NCBI RefSeq assembly: GCF_027011145.1
Contig: NZ_JALVAO010000042.1
Location: 1 to 63,463 of the forward strand
Direction: 5' to 3'
Length of the DNA: 63,463 bases
Origin: Thermococcus sp.
GTDB lineage: Archaea > Methanobacteriota_B > Thermococci > Thermococcales > Thermococcaceae
A program made the position numbers and the translations under genes. Shown here piece after piece: positions 48,301 through 56,521 of this stretch (position 1 is its first letter; each line of letters opens with the position of its first letter). The notes under the pieces were generated by a model. The model made no database searches, was not told where the DNA came from, and worked only from the letters and a program-made list of their open reading frames with translations.

Positions 48301-49045
48301 GATAGCGAAGGAGTACATAACTCAAGAACTCGGGGAGGAGTACTTCAAACCGAGACACTGGGGTGAAGAGGGAACCCACGAGGCCATAAGGCCAACGAGG
48401 CCGATAGACACGGGAAGATTAATGCAACTGATTAGGGACGGAATAATTCAGCTACCCCGGGGCCTGACAAGAGACCACTACCGTCTCTATGACATGATAT
48501 TCAGACGTTTTATGACGAGCCAGATGGTTCCGGCGAAGGTGCTCTACGAAAGGGCCGTTATAAACGCGGGCGTTGGAAAGGTTGAGGTTGAGGGTTACGT
48601 TGAGATAATCAGAGATGGCTGGACGAGGCTGAGGAATCCCCCGCTGAGACAGTTACCGAAGCTGGAACCTGGAGCTAAGCTTAAGGTCGTTGAATCGAAG
48701 AAGTGGAAAGCTCCAAAAGTTTCACTCTATACTCAGGGTGACATAATAGCCCTGATGAAGGAGCGTGGCATTGGAAGGCCTTCAACTTACGCCAAAATCG
48801 TTGAGACGTTGATAAGACGCGGTTATGTTGTTGAGACAAGGGGTAGGAAAAAGCTCGTTCCGACGGAGAAGGGAATCAAGGTCTACCACTATCTTGTGAG
48901 CAAGTACCGCGACCTCGTCAGTGAGGAGCGCACGAGGGAGCTTGAAAGGATCATGGACCTCATCGAGGAAGGGAAGGAGGACTACATGCGGGTCTTAAAT
49001 GATCTTTACTTTGAAATTCGGCGTTATGTGTACGGAGAGGAGTAA
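45371..49045 (+). CDS. rgy: Reverse gyrase
   Basis: A 1224-residue fusion of a helicase-like module and a type IA topoisomerase that introduces positive supercoils with ATP; a hallmark of hyperthermophiles. It has an N-terminal zinc finger (CPNC, CENC), Walker [10 protein letters not shown], the DEAD-like VDDVD, then a Toprim domain ([18 protein letters not shown] and ATDPDTEGE) with a second zinc finger (CRDCGYQ, CPRCGS). The catalytic tyrosine is Tyr963 in [11 protein letters not shown]. The length shows no intein. The ATG at 45371 follows GGGTGGG. Confidence 0.98.
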   Translation: MKAIYREVCPNCSGRISDERLVMKNPCENCLDNPVTAENYFELVRAVREALKERKRLKAWEEIYSLEKGLRDVEEFFTKATGFTFWSAQRTWVKRLLKGRSFSIIAPTGMGKSTFGAFMSVYYAKRGRKSYIVVPTTPLVVQTVKKIQAILERTGLNVRLAYYHGNLRKKEKEEMVSLIESGEYDILVTSAQWLARNFDEKLKGRHFDFIFVDDVDAFLKASKNIDRSLLLLGFTEEIIAKAWEIIRLKKQMSRYLNGRAEDREEKLKELNREIEKLQREIEKFKRKNRIGIMIIASATGSARGDRIKLYRELLGFEVGSGRSALRNVVDSYLKPSKDVKEHVEELLKRLGKGGLIFVPIDQGLSYAEELVNYLRERGFKVELASSKNKKAVERFENGEADYLVGVATYYGSIVRGLDLPHLIRYAIFTGVPKFRFSIDLERPTIYRALGLLSEVMDFLDDEDRRKAERLYARLRRLIRNIPQFELMKIEEALAEGLPIENDFHKTVLNVFRELVEFLRGVLRKEEVLKRLAEDPFVSLVKEGDKWFIEIPDVRTYIQATGRTSRLFAGGITKGLSVLIVDNEKVFNGLVRQMRWRFTEFKMVPFEELNLDEILREIDEDREKVRLVMEGKISSKVKDLVKSALMIVESPNKARTIANFFGQPSKRRIGDLVAYEVSIGNRQLTILASGGHMFDLVTNEGYHGVLIERDEDMLKFIPVYDTIKRCRDCGYQFVDWEKKGVCPRCGSRNVRDAMENVMAMRDIAQEVDEILIATDPDTEGEKIAWDIRNILSPYTPNIKRTEFHEVTRPAILKAIEEARDVNENRVEAQIVRRIEDRWIGFELSGELQRVFENRNLSAGRVQTPVLGWIIERYKEFSESEVYYLGLTLENGLQITVELGKDGKDIEPPEYVTVEEVQLEEKELNPAPPYTTDAMLRDASTFLKLSAPETMRLAQDLFEMGLITYHRTDSTHVSNTGIEIAKEYITQELGEEYFKPRHWGEEGTHEAIRPTRPIDTGRLMQLIRDGIIQLPRGLTRDHYRLYDMIFRRFMTSQMVPAKVLYERAVINAGVGKVEVEGYVEIIRDGWTRLRNPPLRQLPKLEPGAKLKVVESKKWKAPKVSLYTQGDIIALMKERGIGRPSTYAKIVETLIRRGYVVETRGRKKLVPTEKGIKVYHYLVSKYRDLVSEERTRELERIMDLIEEGKEDYMRVLNDLYFEIRRYVYGEE

Positions 49046-49289
49046 CATTTAGCCCTAGTCTATATCTATGCCTCTTGGTGATTTTTCCTGTTTTGTTTTC
49101 CTGAACATAAGAACTTTCTGCAGAACGCTTCTTTATGGTTGTTGTTTTATCTGATTGTAAAACCAAAAACCTTAAAATCAAGATAGGAGTAATACTGTTG
49201 CACAATCATGCAATCTCCATCTCATTTGCTGAAGTCACTAATTGCAATTTAAGTATGTTTTGATAAAACACTTTCAATATTTGGAAAAA

Positions 49290-49298
49290 GTTTATAAC
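49290..49298 (+). promoter_or_regulatory. trmBL2 promoter
   Basis: GTTTATAAC, preceded by GGAAAAA (BRE-like), lies 46 bases before the trmBL2 ATG and predicts a short leader with GGTGGTGG. It is in the AT-rich 298-base gap after reverse gyrase, in which I see no other gene or strong structure. Confidence 0.65.
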
Positions 49299-49343
49299 TA
49301 TATTCTTCCAAAAACTAAGATAGAAAATTTGGTGGTGGTAAAC

Positions 49344-50138
49344 ATGGTCAAGGACAGGATGGTGGAACTCCTTCAAGAACACTTTGAGTTGAACCTCTAC
49401 GAAGCTAGGGCGTATGTGGCTCTCGTCGGCTTCGGCGTTCTTACTCCAGCCGAGCTTGCCAGCGTCTCCGAAGTTCCTGCACCGAGGACCTACGACGTCC
49501 TCAGGAGCCTCGAAAAGAAGGGCTTTGCCATAAGCCAGCCGGGTAAGGTCAACAAGTACAGGCCCGTTCACCCGGAGAACATCCTCGAGAAGTTCATCGA
49601 GGAGTGGCAGGAGCGCGTTAAGGAAGAGCTTGAGGCCAAGAAGCAGGCCAAGGAGGAGCTCCTCCAGCTCATGAAGCCCCTCATCGAGACCGAGATTCCG
49701 AAGTACGGCGTTGAGCGCGTATGGGTCGTCCGCGGAATCAGGAACGCCACGCTGAAGACCAAGGAGATGTTTGAGGACGTGAAAGAGAAGATTCTCCTGG
49801 CTGACGATGGATACATTGCAATCAACCTTGAAAACGACCTCATTAAGGCCATTGACAACGGCGCCAAGGCCAAGATAATCGTCACTGAACCTGTCCTCAA
49901 GAGGATTGAGGGCTCAAAGATTCTCGACTACGCCAAGAAGGGCAAGCTTGAACTGAGGGTTCTCGACAAGTTCGACCTCCCGATGCTCATCTGCGACGAT
50001 GAAGTCTTCTTCGCCCTCGAGGACATGGCGGCAAGGTACTTCAACTACGAGACCCAGGTCTGGATTAAGGACTTCAGGATAAGGGACCTCTTTGAGGCCA
50101 AGTTCAACGAGTACTGGGAGAAGGCCAAGAAGGTCTGA
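49344..50138 (+). CDS. trmBL2: TrmB-like chromatin protein TrmBL2
   Basis: An abundant DNA-binding protein of Thermococcales that coats chromosomal DNA and represses genes broadly. The 264-residue length and sequence match P. furiosus TrmBL2. The N-terminal winged helix (about 1-75, with LNLYEARAYVALVGFGVLTPAEL) is followed by a coiled-coil linker of about 85-125. The sugar-binding C-terminal domain of true TrmB is absent. The start at 49344 follows GGTGGTGG. Confidence 0.96.
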   Translation: MVKDRMVELLQEHFELNLYEARAYVALVGFGVLTPAELASVSEVPAPRTYDVLRSLEKKGFAISQPGKVNKYRPVHPENILEKFIEEWQERVKEELEAKKQAKEELLQLMKPLIETEIPKYGVERVWVVRGIRNATLKTKEMFEDVKEKILLADDGYIAINLENDLIKAIDNGAKAKIIVTEPVLKRIEGSKILDYAKKGKLELRVLDKFDLPMLICDDEVFFALEDMAARYFNYETQVWIKDFRIRDLFEAKFNEYWEKAKKV

Positions 50139-50192
50139 CGTTCCTTCTTCTTTCAATTTGGCTTTTGTTTTGAAAGATGTGTTAAAAAAGCG

Positions 50193-50405
50193 TCAAACGT
50201 ACTTGAACTCCTCTTCGAGCTCGTCCTTCTCCTTCAGCTTCCAGTATAGCTTTCCGTCCTTCTGGTAGCTCTCAACCTTCCCGCTCTCGGCAAAGCGGAG
50301 CAAATAGCGCCTTACCTCCATCGGTCCGATACCGGTCTCTTCGGCTATTTCCTCCACCGTTTTCGGACCATTTTCGAGGGCCTTGAGAACCTTCACGTTC
50401 TTCAT
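50193..50405 (-). CDS. Small winged-helix DNA-binding protein
   Basis: A 70-residue helix-turn-helix domain: VLKALENGPKTVEEIAEETGIGPMEVRRYLLRFAESGKVE, followed by a wing. It overlaps the end of the UPF0148 gene by four bases and is the last gene of a three-gene reverse-strand operon. Target unknown. Confidence 0.8.
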   Translation of the reverse strand: MKNVKVLKALENGPKTVEEIAEETGIGPMEVRRYLLRFAESGKVESYQKDGKLYWKLKEKDELEEEFKYV

Positions 50406-50722
50406 TCCCCTCCCTCCAGCTGTTTATAGCGTTCCAACAGGTTTATTATGAGCTCCATTACCCTTAAGTGTTTCTCAAGCTCGTTGATGTCATCCGGTAG
50501 TGAGTTGGCAAGCTCGGTGAGCTTCTCCATCAGCCTCTCTTCTACTCCCTTCATCTCGTTGGCTTTCTGCCTCTTCCTGTGCTCGCAAACGGGACAGAAG
50601 ACTTTTCCGTCCTTTTCGAAGAGAGGTGAACCACACTTGGGGCAGTGTCTGTCGAGCATCTTGGCGCCAGAGAGCATGAGGGGCATTATAATCTTCCTGA
50701 TCTCCTCGTCGCTGATTGACAT
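50402..50722 (-). CDS. UPF0148/SSSCA1-family zinc-ribbon protein
   Basis: A 106-residue protein with a zinc ribbon (CPKCGSPLFEKDGKVFCPVC, about 28-47) followed by long helices. This matches the family of the human Sjogren/scleroderma autoantigen 1 in layout. The archaeal function is unknown. It is in an operon with the winged-helix protein and the arginase-fold protein. Confidence 0.85.
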   Translation of the reverse strand: MSISDEEIRKIIMPLMLSGAKMLDRHCPKCGSPLFEKDGKVFCPVCEHRKRQKANEMKGVEERLMEKLTELANSLPDDINELEKHLRVMELIINLLERYKQLEGGE

Positions 50723-50726
50723 CGAA

Positions 50727-51452
50727 TCACCCCACTAGGAGCTGAAATACCTCGAAGAGGGCCTTCTTTCCGAGCCTTGAGCGTCTGAGTCTATCCGAGA
50801 TTTCAGCTATGTCAAATGCCACAATCCGGAAGTTCTCTTTTATAGCCTCTAGGATTTCCAGGAGCTGTTCAAGGGTGAGTTCACCGTGCTGGAATCGGGC
50901 TATTTTGTATTCAGGCCTTAGAACGTCCATATCAACGGTTAAGTAAACCTCCTCGCCGAGATACTTCTTTGCTTCATCGATTATCTCCTCAACGGAGTTC
51001 GTCTGGAAGTTCTTATATGCCCTCCACTTACCTCTCATTTTTCTGCTCCTGAGCGTTGCCGGATAGACTTTGACACGCCTCGTCCAGAGCTGGGTTCTCT
51101 CGGTTGTCGGAATCATAAGGACTGGCGCCATAACGACTGCCCTATCAACGAGCCTTCGCTCTAGGGCGTAAGCAAGCCAGGAACCGTGGTCGAGGTAGTC
51201 GTGCATCAAATCCGTGTGGGCATCAACGCTGATTAGAGCTTTGGGCCTCAACTTCTCAATTATCCCGTATGTGGCAAGGTGTTCGCCGATTATGTATGAG
51301 CTATCTTGAGGAACCCTGTCCGGAAGTAGCTCAACCCTGCTGGCTTCAACTATGACGTAATCATCAATCAGCTTGTTCCTCTTTAAAAGCTGGAGCGCAT
51401 ACAGCACTCCCTCTCGATTTGGCTTCTCACCAAAGGGGATGAAAGTAACCAT
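50727..51452 (-). CDS. Arginase-fold protein, divergent
   Basis: A 241-residue protein of the ureohydrolase/arginase superfamily. Two metal motifs are recognisable: SVDAHTD (about residues 93-99) and TVDMDVLRPEY (about 172-182). The first motif GGDH is replaced by IIGEH, and the last metal Asp position in DxDxxDP is changed to Arg. It may be a hydrolase with altered metal binding rather than an arginase or agmatinase. First gene of its operon. Confidence 0.68.
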   Translation of the reverse strand: MVTFIPFGEKPNREGVLYALQLLKRNKLIDDYVIVEASRVELLPDRVPQDSSYIIGEHLATYGIIEKLRPKALISVDAHTDLMHDYLDHGSWLAYALERRLVDRAVVMAPVLMIPTTERTQLWTRRVKVYPATLRSRKMRGKWRAYKNFQTNSVEEIIDEAKKYLGEEVYLTVDMDVLRPEYKIARFQHGELTLEQLLEILEAIKENFRIVAFDIAEISDRLRRSRLGKKALFEVFQLLVG

Positions 51453-51590
51453 TCAACTCACCGAAAAGGATTAGGTCGTTCTTTTTTAAACCTTGGCGGA
51501 ATTTTTTAACATCTTTTTGTTCATTTTTATAGTCAAACTTTAAAAAGTCGACCCGAAACCATAAATCGAAAACCTTTCGGAGGTCTCGCC

Positions 51591-52811
51591 ATGATACTTC
51601 AGGTTGCCCTTGATTTAACTGACATTGAGCAGGCCATTTCTATAGCCGAGAAGGCCGCTCGTGGTGGCGCTCACTGGCTTGAGGTAGGAACGCCCCTCAT
51701 TAAGAAAGAGGGCATGCGCGCGGTTGAGCTTCTCAAGAGGCGCTTCCCGGACAGGAAAATCGTTGCCGACCTCAAGACCATGGACACCGGTGCCCTTGAA
51801 GTCGAGATGGCGGCGAGGCATGGAGCTGATGTCGTTTCCATCCTCGGCGTTGCGGACGACAAGACGATAAAGGACGCCGTTGAAGTTGCGAGGAGGTATG
51901 GAATCAGGGTCATGGTTGACCTTATAGGGGTCAAAGACAAGGTCAAGAGGGCAAAAGAGCTCGAGAAGATGGGCGTCCACTATATACTCGTCCACACTGG
52001 TATAGACGAGCAGGCCCAGGGTAAGAGTCCTCTCCAGGACCTTGGGGAGGTTGTTAAGGCCGTTAAAGTTCCCGTTGCTGTTGCAGGTGGCCTAAACCTT
52101 GAGACGATTCCGAAGGTCATAGAGCTCGGCGCGACGATAATAATCGTTGGAAGCGCGATAACTAAGGCAAAGGACCCCGAGAAAGTTACGAGGCAGATAA
52201 TCGACCTCTTCTGGGGCGAATACATGCAGACCATTAGAAAAGCTATGAAGGATATTGTTGAGCACGTCAATAACGTCGCCGACAGCCTCAAGCTTGAGCA
52301 GGTCAGGGGCTTCGTGGATGCGATGATTGGGGCGAATAAGATATTCATCTACGGTGCCGGGAGGAGCGGTCTCGTTGGCAAGGCATTCGCGATGAGGCTC
52401 ATGCACCTTGACTTCAACGTCTACGTCGTCGGTGAGACGATAACTCCTGCCTTCGAGCAGGGGGACTTGCTCATAGCCATCAGCGGTTCAGGTGAGACAA
52501 CAAGCATAGTCGATGCGGCTAAGATAGCGAAGAAGCAGGGTGGAAAAGTTGTTGCGATAACGTCTTACGCCAACTCTACCCTTGGTAAACTAGCCGATGT
52601 TGTCGTCGAGATTCCTGGAAGGACAAAAGCCAACATCCCAACAGACTACATAGCTAGGCAGATGCTCACCAAGTACAAGTGGATTGCCCCGATGGGAACT
52701 CTCTTCGAGGACTCGACAATGGTGTTCCTCGATGGAATAATAGCCCTCCTCATGGCGACGTTCCAGAAGACCGAAAAGGATATGAAGAAGAAGCACGCGA
52801 CCCTCGAATGA
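51591..52811 (+). CDS. hps-phi: Fused 3-hexulose-6-phosphate synthase / 6-phospho-3-hexuloisomerase
   Basis: Runs the reversed ribulose monophosphate pathway that supplies ribulose-5-phosphate in archaea lacking the oxidative pentose pathway. The N-terminal half (about 1-210) is an OMPDC-like barrel with LQVALDLTD, ADLKTMD and VAVAGGLNLETI. The C-terminal half (about 215-406) is a SIS domain with IFIYGAGRSGLVGKAFAMRLMHL and ISGSGETTS. The 406-residue fusion is characteristic of Thermococcales. It starts a five-gene overlapping cluster. The ATG follows GGAGG. Confidence 0.95.
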   Translation: MILQVALDLTDIEQAISIAEKAARGGAHWLEVGTPLIKKEGMRAVELLKRRFPDRKIVADLKTMDTGALEVEMAARHGADVVSILGVADDKTIKDAVEVARRYGIRVMVDLIGVKDKVKRAKELEKMGVHYILVHTGIDEQAQGKSPLQDLGEVVKAVKVPVAVAGGLNLETIPKVIELGATIIIVGSAITKAKDPEKVTRQIIDLFWGEYMQTIRKAMKDIVEHVNNVADSLKLEQVRGFVDAMIGANKIFIYGAGRSGLVGKAFAMRLMHLDFNVYVVGETITPAFEQGDLLIAISGSGETTSIVDAAKIAKKQGGKVVAITSYANSTLGKLADVVVEIPGRTKANIPTDYIARQMLTKYKWIAPMGTLFEDSTMVFLDGIIALLMATFQKTEKDMKKKHATLE

Positions 52812-53581
52812 TAGCTATGCGCTCTTTCACCCATCTTTTCGTTGGAGTTGGCAACGCAGGAGCTAGGATAGTTGACAGGATAAGTGCCGATGGAGTAGTT
52901 AAGGTAACGATAAACCCCGGCCACTACCTCCTTCGTCCCAAACGATATACGGGGAGGATTAGGGAGTTTTTTTCTCACCTCCTAGAGGATACGTTCCTCT
53001 GGTTTGTGTTTGAGGACAAGCCGGTGAACCTTGAACTGGTTGATTTGATTCTTGAGAGTAGCCCATCCGATGCCATAAGGCTCGCCTACGTTTTAACTCC
53101 CAGGCGAGAGCTCGTGCATGAGAAACCGCCCTGGGCGGATAACTTTGAAACGGTCTTCTACGACTCCCTCTGGGACTTCCTTACCGAGGACGTTCCCCTC
53201 GGAATTGCCTTTGAGAGGGCATCTGTTTCGATAGCCGAGCTCTTTTCACGGCTGTACTACTACCTTGAAAACCAGATGCTTGTGAACATTGACTACGCCG
53301 ACCTGTTCAACATGATTCGCGGAGGGAACGTTGGGATAATGCGCCTCCTAGATAGAGTTGATTTCAGCTGGCACTGGGGGATATGGGAGAGGGGGCTCAT
53401 AGGAATCCTCGTCGGCAACGACTTCCCGCTCAGGGGGGCCCACGAGATTCTGTCCCGCTTTCAAGAGTTGTTAGCCGAGAAAGATGTAATATGGGGTATA
53501 ATAACCGACGAAACCGTTAGAGGGGTCGAGATACTGGCTCTCCTCGTGAAGGGGTGGGACGATGAAGGCGGTGCTGTTTGA
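52808..53581 (+). CDS. FtsZ-like protein lacking the GTP-binding signature
   Basis: A 257-residue protein that can be aligned by eye to archaeal FtsZ over its full length. FVGVGNAGARIVDRI (11-25) matches the FtsZ glycine-rich first loop, and VKVTINPG (31-38) matches VKxxAINTD. VPLGIAFERASVSIAELFSRL (129-149) followed by LVNIDYADLFNMIRGGNVGIM (158-178) corresponds to the H7 helix and T7 loop, and VIWGIITDETVRGVEILALLV matches the C-terminal sheet. The tubulin signature GGGTGTG is missing: its place (about 66-85) holds FVFEDKPVNLELVDLILESS. The T7 residues N160, D162 and D165 are intact. It overlaps the HPS-PHI stop (ATGA). Confidence 0.68.
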   Translation: MIAMRSFTHLFVGVGNAGARIVDRISADGVVKVTINPGHYLLRPKRYTGRIREFFSHLLEDTFLWFVFEDKPVNLELVDLILESSPSDAIRLAYVLTPRRELVHEKPPWADNFETVFYDSLWDFLTEDVPLGIAFERASVSIAELFSRLYYYLENQMLVNIDYADLFNMIRGGNVGIMRLLDRVDFSWHWGIWERGLIGILVGNDFPLRGAHEILSRFQELLAEKDVIWGIITDETVRGVEILALLVKGWDDEGGAV

Positions 53582-54206
53582 CGTCGATGGAACCCTACTC
53601 ACTGAGATGCCCCTGATTCAGCTCTTCCTTCCCCGGGTCTACGATGAGCTTTCAAAGAGGCTCGGCATCACAAAGGAGGAAGCGAGAAACCGCTTTTTGA
53701 ACGAAATCATGGCAAGGAAGGACACCTATGACTGGCACGACTGGAACTTTTTCTTCGAGCTCTTCGGTGTGAACCTGAAATACGAGGACCTCCTTAGGGA
53801 ATACCCCCACAAGCTTCATGTATACCCTGACGTTCGTCCAACCCTGGAGTGGCTCAGGGAAAGGGGTTACAGCCTCGCGGTGGTTACCAGCGGGCCCTCC
53901 TACCAGAGGCTCAAGCTCCAGCTTACGGGTCTTGAGGGATATTTCGATGCAATCGTCACGAGGGAGGACGTCAAGGCAATCAAACCCGAGCCTAGGATTT
54001 TTCTCCACGCCCTTGAAAAACTTGGTGTTAGCCCTGGAGAGGCACTCTACGTCGGTGACTCCCTCAGCCAGGACGTTTACGGGGCAAAGCACGTTGGGAT
54101 GACGGCCGTCTGGATTAACCGGGAAGGAGCGGACGGCTACCATATGGCTGATTACGAGATTAGGACCCTTCATGAGCTTAGAAAAATACTGGAGGGGTTG
54201 GAATGA
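53562..54206 (+). CDS. HAD-superfamily hydrolase
   Basis: A 214-residue phosphatase-like protein. Motif I is LFDVDGTLL (about 4-12), motif II is VVTSGPSYQR, the Lys motif is AIKPEPRIF, and the acidic motif is YVGDSLSQDVYGAK. The cap domain is helical (about 18-85), as in phosphoglycolate phosphatase relatives. The substrate is not known. It overlaps the FtsZ-like gene by 20 bases and the next gene by four. Confidence 0.88.
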   Translation: MKAVLFDVDGTLLTEMPLIQLFLPRVYDELSKRLGITKEEARNRFLNEIMARKDTYDWHDWNFFFELFGVNLKYEDLLREYPHKLHVYPDVRPTLEWLRERGYSLAVVTSGPSYQRLKLQLTGLEGYFDAIVTREDVKAIKPEPRIFLHALEKLGVSPGEALYVGDSLSQDVYGAKHVGMTAVWINREGADGYHMADYEIRTLHELRKILEGLE

Positions 54207-54382
54207 GGGAGATTTTCAATGGGGAGGGAGTTTTTGTTAAATACATGGAGAAGGAGGTCGAGATAAGGCCCGGCGATAAGCTTGTCCATAGGGTTGAAGA
54301 ACCGACGGAACTCTGGTGGAAGCTGAAGGAAACCTTAAAGGGCAAGAAGGTTCGTGTTGTGGTTTACGAGGTGGAAGAATGA
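54203..54382 (+). CDS. 59-residue protein of unknown function
   Basis: A short gene translated MREIFNGEGVFVKYMEKEVE... through to ...RVVVYEVEE. It has mixed strand/helix content, and the spacing of charged residues looks like that of a real protein. It begins in an ATGA overlap with the HAD gene and ends in an ATGA overlap with the D-glutamate cyclase-like gene, which strongly supports translation. GGAGGGG lies just upstream. No family recognised. Confidence 0.75.
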   Translation: MREIFNGEGVFVKYMEKEVEIRPGDKLVHRVEEPTELWWKLKETLKGKKVRVVVYEVEE

Positions 54383-55197
54383 TTGCCCACCTAATCAACA
54401 CCGATGCGGGTAAAAGGGGCGTCCTCAAGCTCTACCTCGACTACCGGCGGAGAAATTTTAATTTTTTACATAATTCTGCAAAGCTGTTTTTAGACAATTA
54501 TGGGAAAGTGTTAATCGTTACTGGCTTTCCGATTCCTCCAGACAACATTCCGGAAACGGATGGTCCACCCGGGGCTCTCGCACTTTACAGGGCAATAAAC
54601 GAGCTCGGGGGAGATGCCGAGATTCTAACGCAGGAGGAAGTGATTCTGGCAATGATGCCCTTTCAGAAGGCCCTCTCGTTAAAGTTTGCGCGAGAGCCCG
54701 ACGTCTCTTCCTACGATTTGGTCATCTTCATTGAGACCCCGGGTAGGGCAAAGGATGGCAACCATTATTCAATGTTTGGACTTCCAGTGGGGGGAGAGAC
54801 CTTTGACTGGGTGGCGGAAGAGGCCAGAGCCTACGGTGTTCCCACGATTGGAATAGGCGATGGGGGCAACGAGATTGGCATGGGTAAGGTCAGGGACCTG
54901 GTAGTTAAGCACGTCCCCTATGGTGAGAAGATAGCGAGCGTCGTTGAGACCGATGAGCTGATTCTCTCGGCGGTTTCCAACTGGGGTGCCTACGGCCTAA
55001 TCGCTCAGGCCTCGCTGGAACTTGGGCGGAACCTGTTGCCTGACTGGGAGGAGGCGTTTGTCGTTAGGATTCTCGTTGAGAACGGCCTTATAGACGGGGT
55101 AAGCAAAAGGGGAGAAATCAGCGTCGACGGTATTCCGATTGAAGTGCACAGGGCTTTTATTGACGCTATATTTAAACTTGTTGAAATGTCCCTGTGA
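54379..55197 (+). CDS. D-glutamate cyclase-like protein (DUF4392)
   Basis: A 272-residue protein of the DUF4392 family, whose vertebrate members are D-glutamate cyclases. The hallmark GIGDGGNEIGMGKV is at about residues 160-173, with PETDGPPGALALYRAI and IFIETPGRAKDGNHYSM upstream. The start at 54379 (MIAHLINTDAGKRG) overlaps the 59-residue gene. A short AT-rich stretch near residues 25-40 (around 54450-54490) contrasts with the rest of the gene. The archaeal substrate is not established. Confidence 0.82.
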   Translation: MIAHLINTDAGKRGVLKLYLDYRRRNFNFLHNSAKLFLDNYGKVLIVTGFPIPPDNIPETDGPPGALALYRAINELGGDAEILTQEEVILAMMPFQKALSLKFAREPDVSSYDLVIFIETPGRAKDGNHYSMFGLPVGGETFDWVAEEARAYGVPTIGIGDGGNEIGMGKVRDLVVKHVPYGEKIASVVETDELILSAVSNWGAYGLIAQASLELGRNLLPDWEEAFVVRILVENGLIDGVSKRGEISVDGIPIEVHRAFIDAIFKLVEMSL

Positions 55198-55563
55198 TTA
55201 GATGCCGAACTCCTTTTTCGTTTCATCAACTATCCTGTTTATCTCCTCTTGGGAGAGCTTTTTGGTCGCCTCCGCCAGAAGGAGCACTTCAGGTGTAATC
55301 CTCAGGAGGAGATAAGTTTTCTCAGCCCCTGATATTATGTATCTGTCTGAGGCCTCGAGTCCCGAAAGTGCCCTAAAAATTTCGGGGGTCTTTGCAGACA
55401 GTTCCTCGTATTTCTCAAAGTTACCCATTATCGGCAGTCCCTCCGAAGTCGCGTAGAGGTATTTTCTAAGTCCGTACTTTTTGGAGAGAGCCTCCTCAAA
55501 ATTTTCAATCTCTTCCGTTGTTTTTGTTCTCAGGAATTTTTTTATCCTCTCCATTATACCCAT
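55198..55563 (-). CDS. Roadblock/LC7-like small protein
   Basis: A 121-residue protein with a helix-strand-helix-strands pattern of the Roadblock fold: YGLRKYLYATSEGLPIMG, a helix, DRYIISGAEKTYLLLRITPEVLLLAEA, and a C-terminal helix. It belongs to the same fold class as the product at 57010. It overlaps the upstream DNA-binding gene by 59 bases. It may start at 55563 or 55554. The Roadblock assignment is from pattern only. Confidence 0.58.
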   Translation of the reverse strand: MGIMERIKKFLRTKTTEEIENFEEALSKKYGLRKYLYATSEGLPIMGNFEKYEELSAKTPEIFRALSGLEASDRYIISGAEKTYLLLRITPEVLLLAEATKKLSQEEINRIVDETKKEFGI

Positions 55564-56326
55564 GTCTGCGTGCCTCCAATATTTTTTTGCACAGTCCTTC
55601 TATATCAGTTATGATATTTTCAGGACAGTTACCTGTTTCCCTAAAAAGTTTTTTGATCATTGTGAACTTCTCCCAGCATCTCTTTTTTATCTCATTTGGA
55701 ACCCACAGGTAGTCTATTCCAAGGTTGTTCAAATGCCTGATAAAGCGGTTTTCAAATCCGTTTGTTGGAACTAATGGTGAAACTGGAAATATCATCACAA
55801 GCTGAGGCCTTAAAACACTAAGTACAAAGGAGTCGAATATTTCGATAATGTCTTTGAGTTTTGGATTGTCCAGCACGCAACAGTATAAAACTTTACATTC
55901 GGAAATATTGCAGATTAGGAGGAGTCTCCGCCCTTTTTCAATCCTAGGGGATACTCCAATAAACACCACGGGAACGTTTCTGTTGCAGAGAACGTTGAAT
56001 TCTTCAACTATCCTCATAAACTCAGCTTCTTTGTATTCGTTTATTGTTCTCCAGATTTTGTACCTCGATATTTTGATATTTTCTTTTTTTAAATGCTCTT
56101 GTATCCTCGATATTGTGTATCCCTCTTCTCTAAGACGCAGTATTTTCTTTTTAATATCTCCTGCCAGTTCTTCTCTTTTCCGTCCTGGCTTTTTGAGGTG
56201 CGGATCCTTTATTATTTGAAGAACCCTTCTAGGGGTTATGCCGAATCTTTCGGCTATTTCCATTGTACTAACTCCATTTTCCCATAGGTGAAGTATTTCG
56301 TTAACCTGATTTTTATCAAGTTTCAT
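55505..56326 (-). CDS. Transposase-like HTH protein, possible domesticated regulator
   Basis: A 273-residue protein. Residues 1-85 carry two helix-turn-helix units (LHLWENGVSTMEIAERFGITPRRVLQII and LREEGYTISRIQEHLKKENIKISRYKIWRTI), the pattern of IS630/IS-type transposases. Residues 95-235 resemble an RNase H-like integrase core, but the DDE acids are not visible. There are no inverted repeats or target duplication around it. The start at 56326 is inferred from TATA at about 56350-56358 on a leaderless mRNA. It is divergent from the Roadblock operon and shares an inverted repeat with it. It is AT-rich relative to its surroundings. Confidence 0.62.
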   Translation of the reverse strand: MKLDKNQVNEILHLWENGVSTMEIAERFGITPRRVLQIIKDPHLKKPGRKREELAGDIKKKILRLREEGYTISRIQEHLKKENIKISRYKIWRTINEYKEAEFMRIVEEFNVLCNRNVPVVFIGVSPRIEKGRRLLLICNISECKVLYCCVLDNPKLKDIIEIFDSFVLSVLRPQLVMIFPVSPLVPTNGFENRFIRHLNNLGIDYLWVPNEIKKRCWEKFTMIKKLFRETGNCPENIITDIEGLCKKILEARRHGYNGEDKKIPENKNNGRD

Positions 56327-56381
56327 AACAATACATAGGGCAATAAACAATTTAATATTTTTTGGATAATATGTCCAGTAA

Positions 56382-56406
56382 CCGAAATAATTATCGAATA
56401 TTTCGG
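56382..56406. promoter_or_regulatory. Inverted repeat between the divergent HTH and Roadblock genes
   Basis: CCGAAATA (56382-56389) and TATTTCGG (56399-56406) form a perfect 8+8 dyad with a 9-base spacer. It sits directly upstream of the forward TATA (GTTTATAAT, 56413-56421; BRE-like GGAAAAAA) and about 30 bases upstream of the reverse-strand TATA. It is a candidate operator for the adjacent HTH protein. Confidence 0.55.
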
Positions 56407-56521
56407 AAAAAAGTTTATAATGCCAACATGAATATAATTAGAATGGCCTTGGCAGTTCCCCACCCGATGAGGAAAACTGCAAAGATTTAGAATATGCTCA
56501 ACGAGGGGGGGTGCATCTTCG

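Noticed and set aside
45371-49045. Intein in reverse gyrase
   Set aside because: 1224 residues is the normal length, and the region around Tyr963 is continuous.
49046-49343. Small gene or RNA in the gap after reverse gyrase
   Set aside because: No open frame with a start signal and no box C/D, H/ACA or stable hairpin pattern was found; only the trmBL2 promoter is supported.
56428-56490. A 20-codon leader peptide before the Roadblock operon
   Set aside because: It has no ribosome binding site and probably begins upstream of the transcript start predicted from the TATA at 56413-56421.
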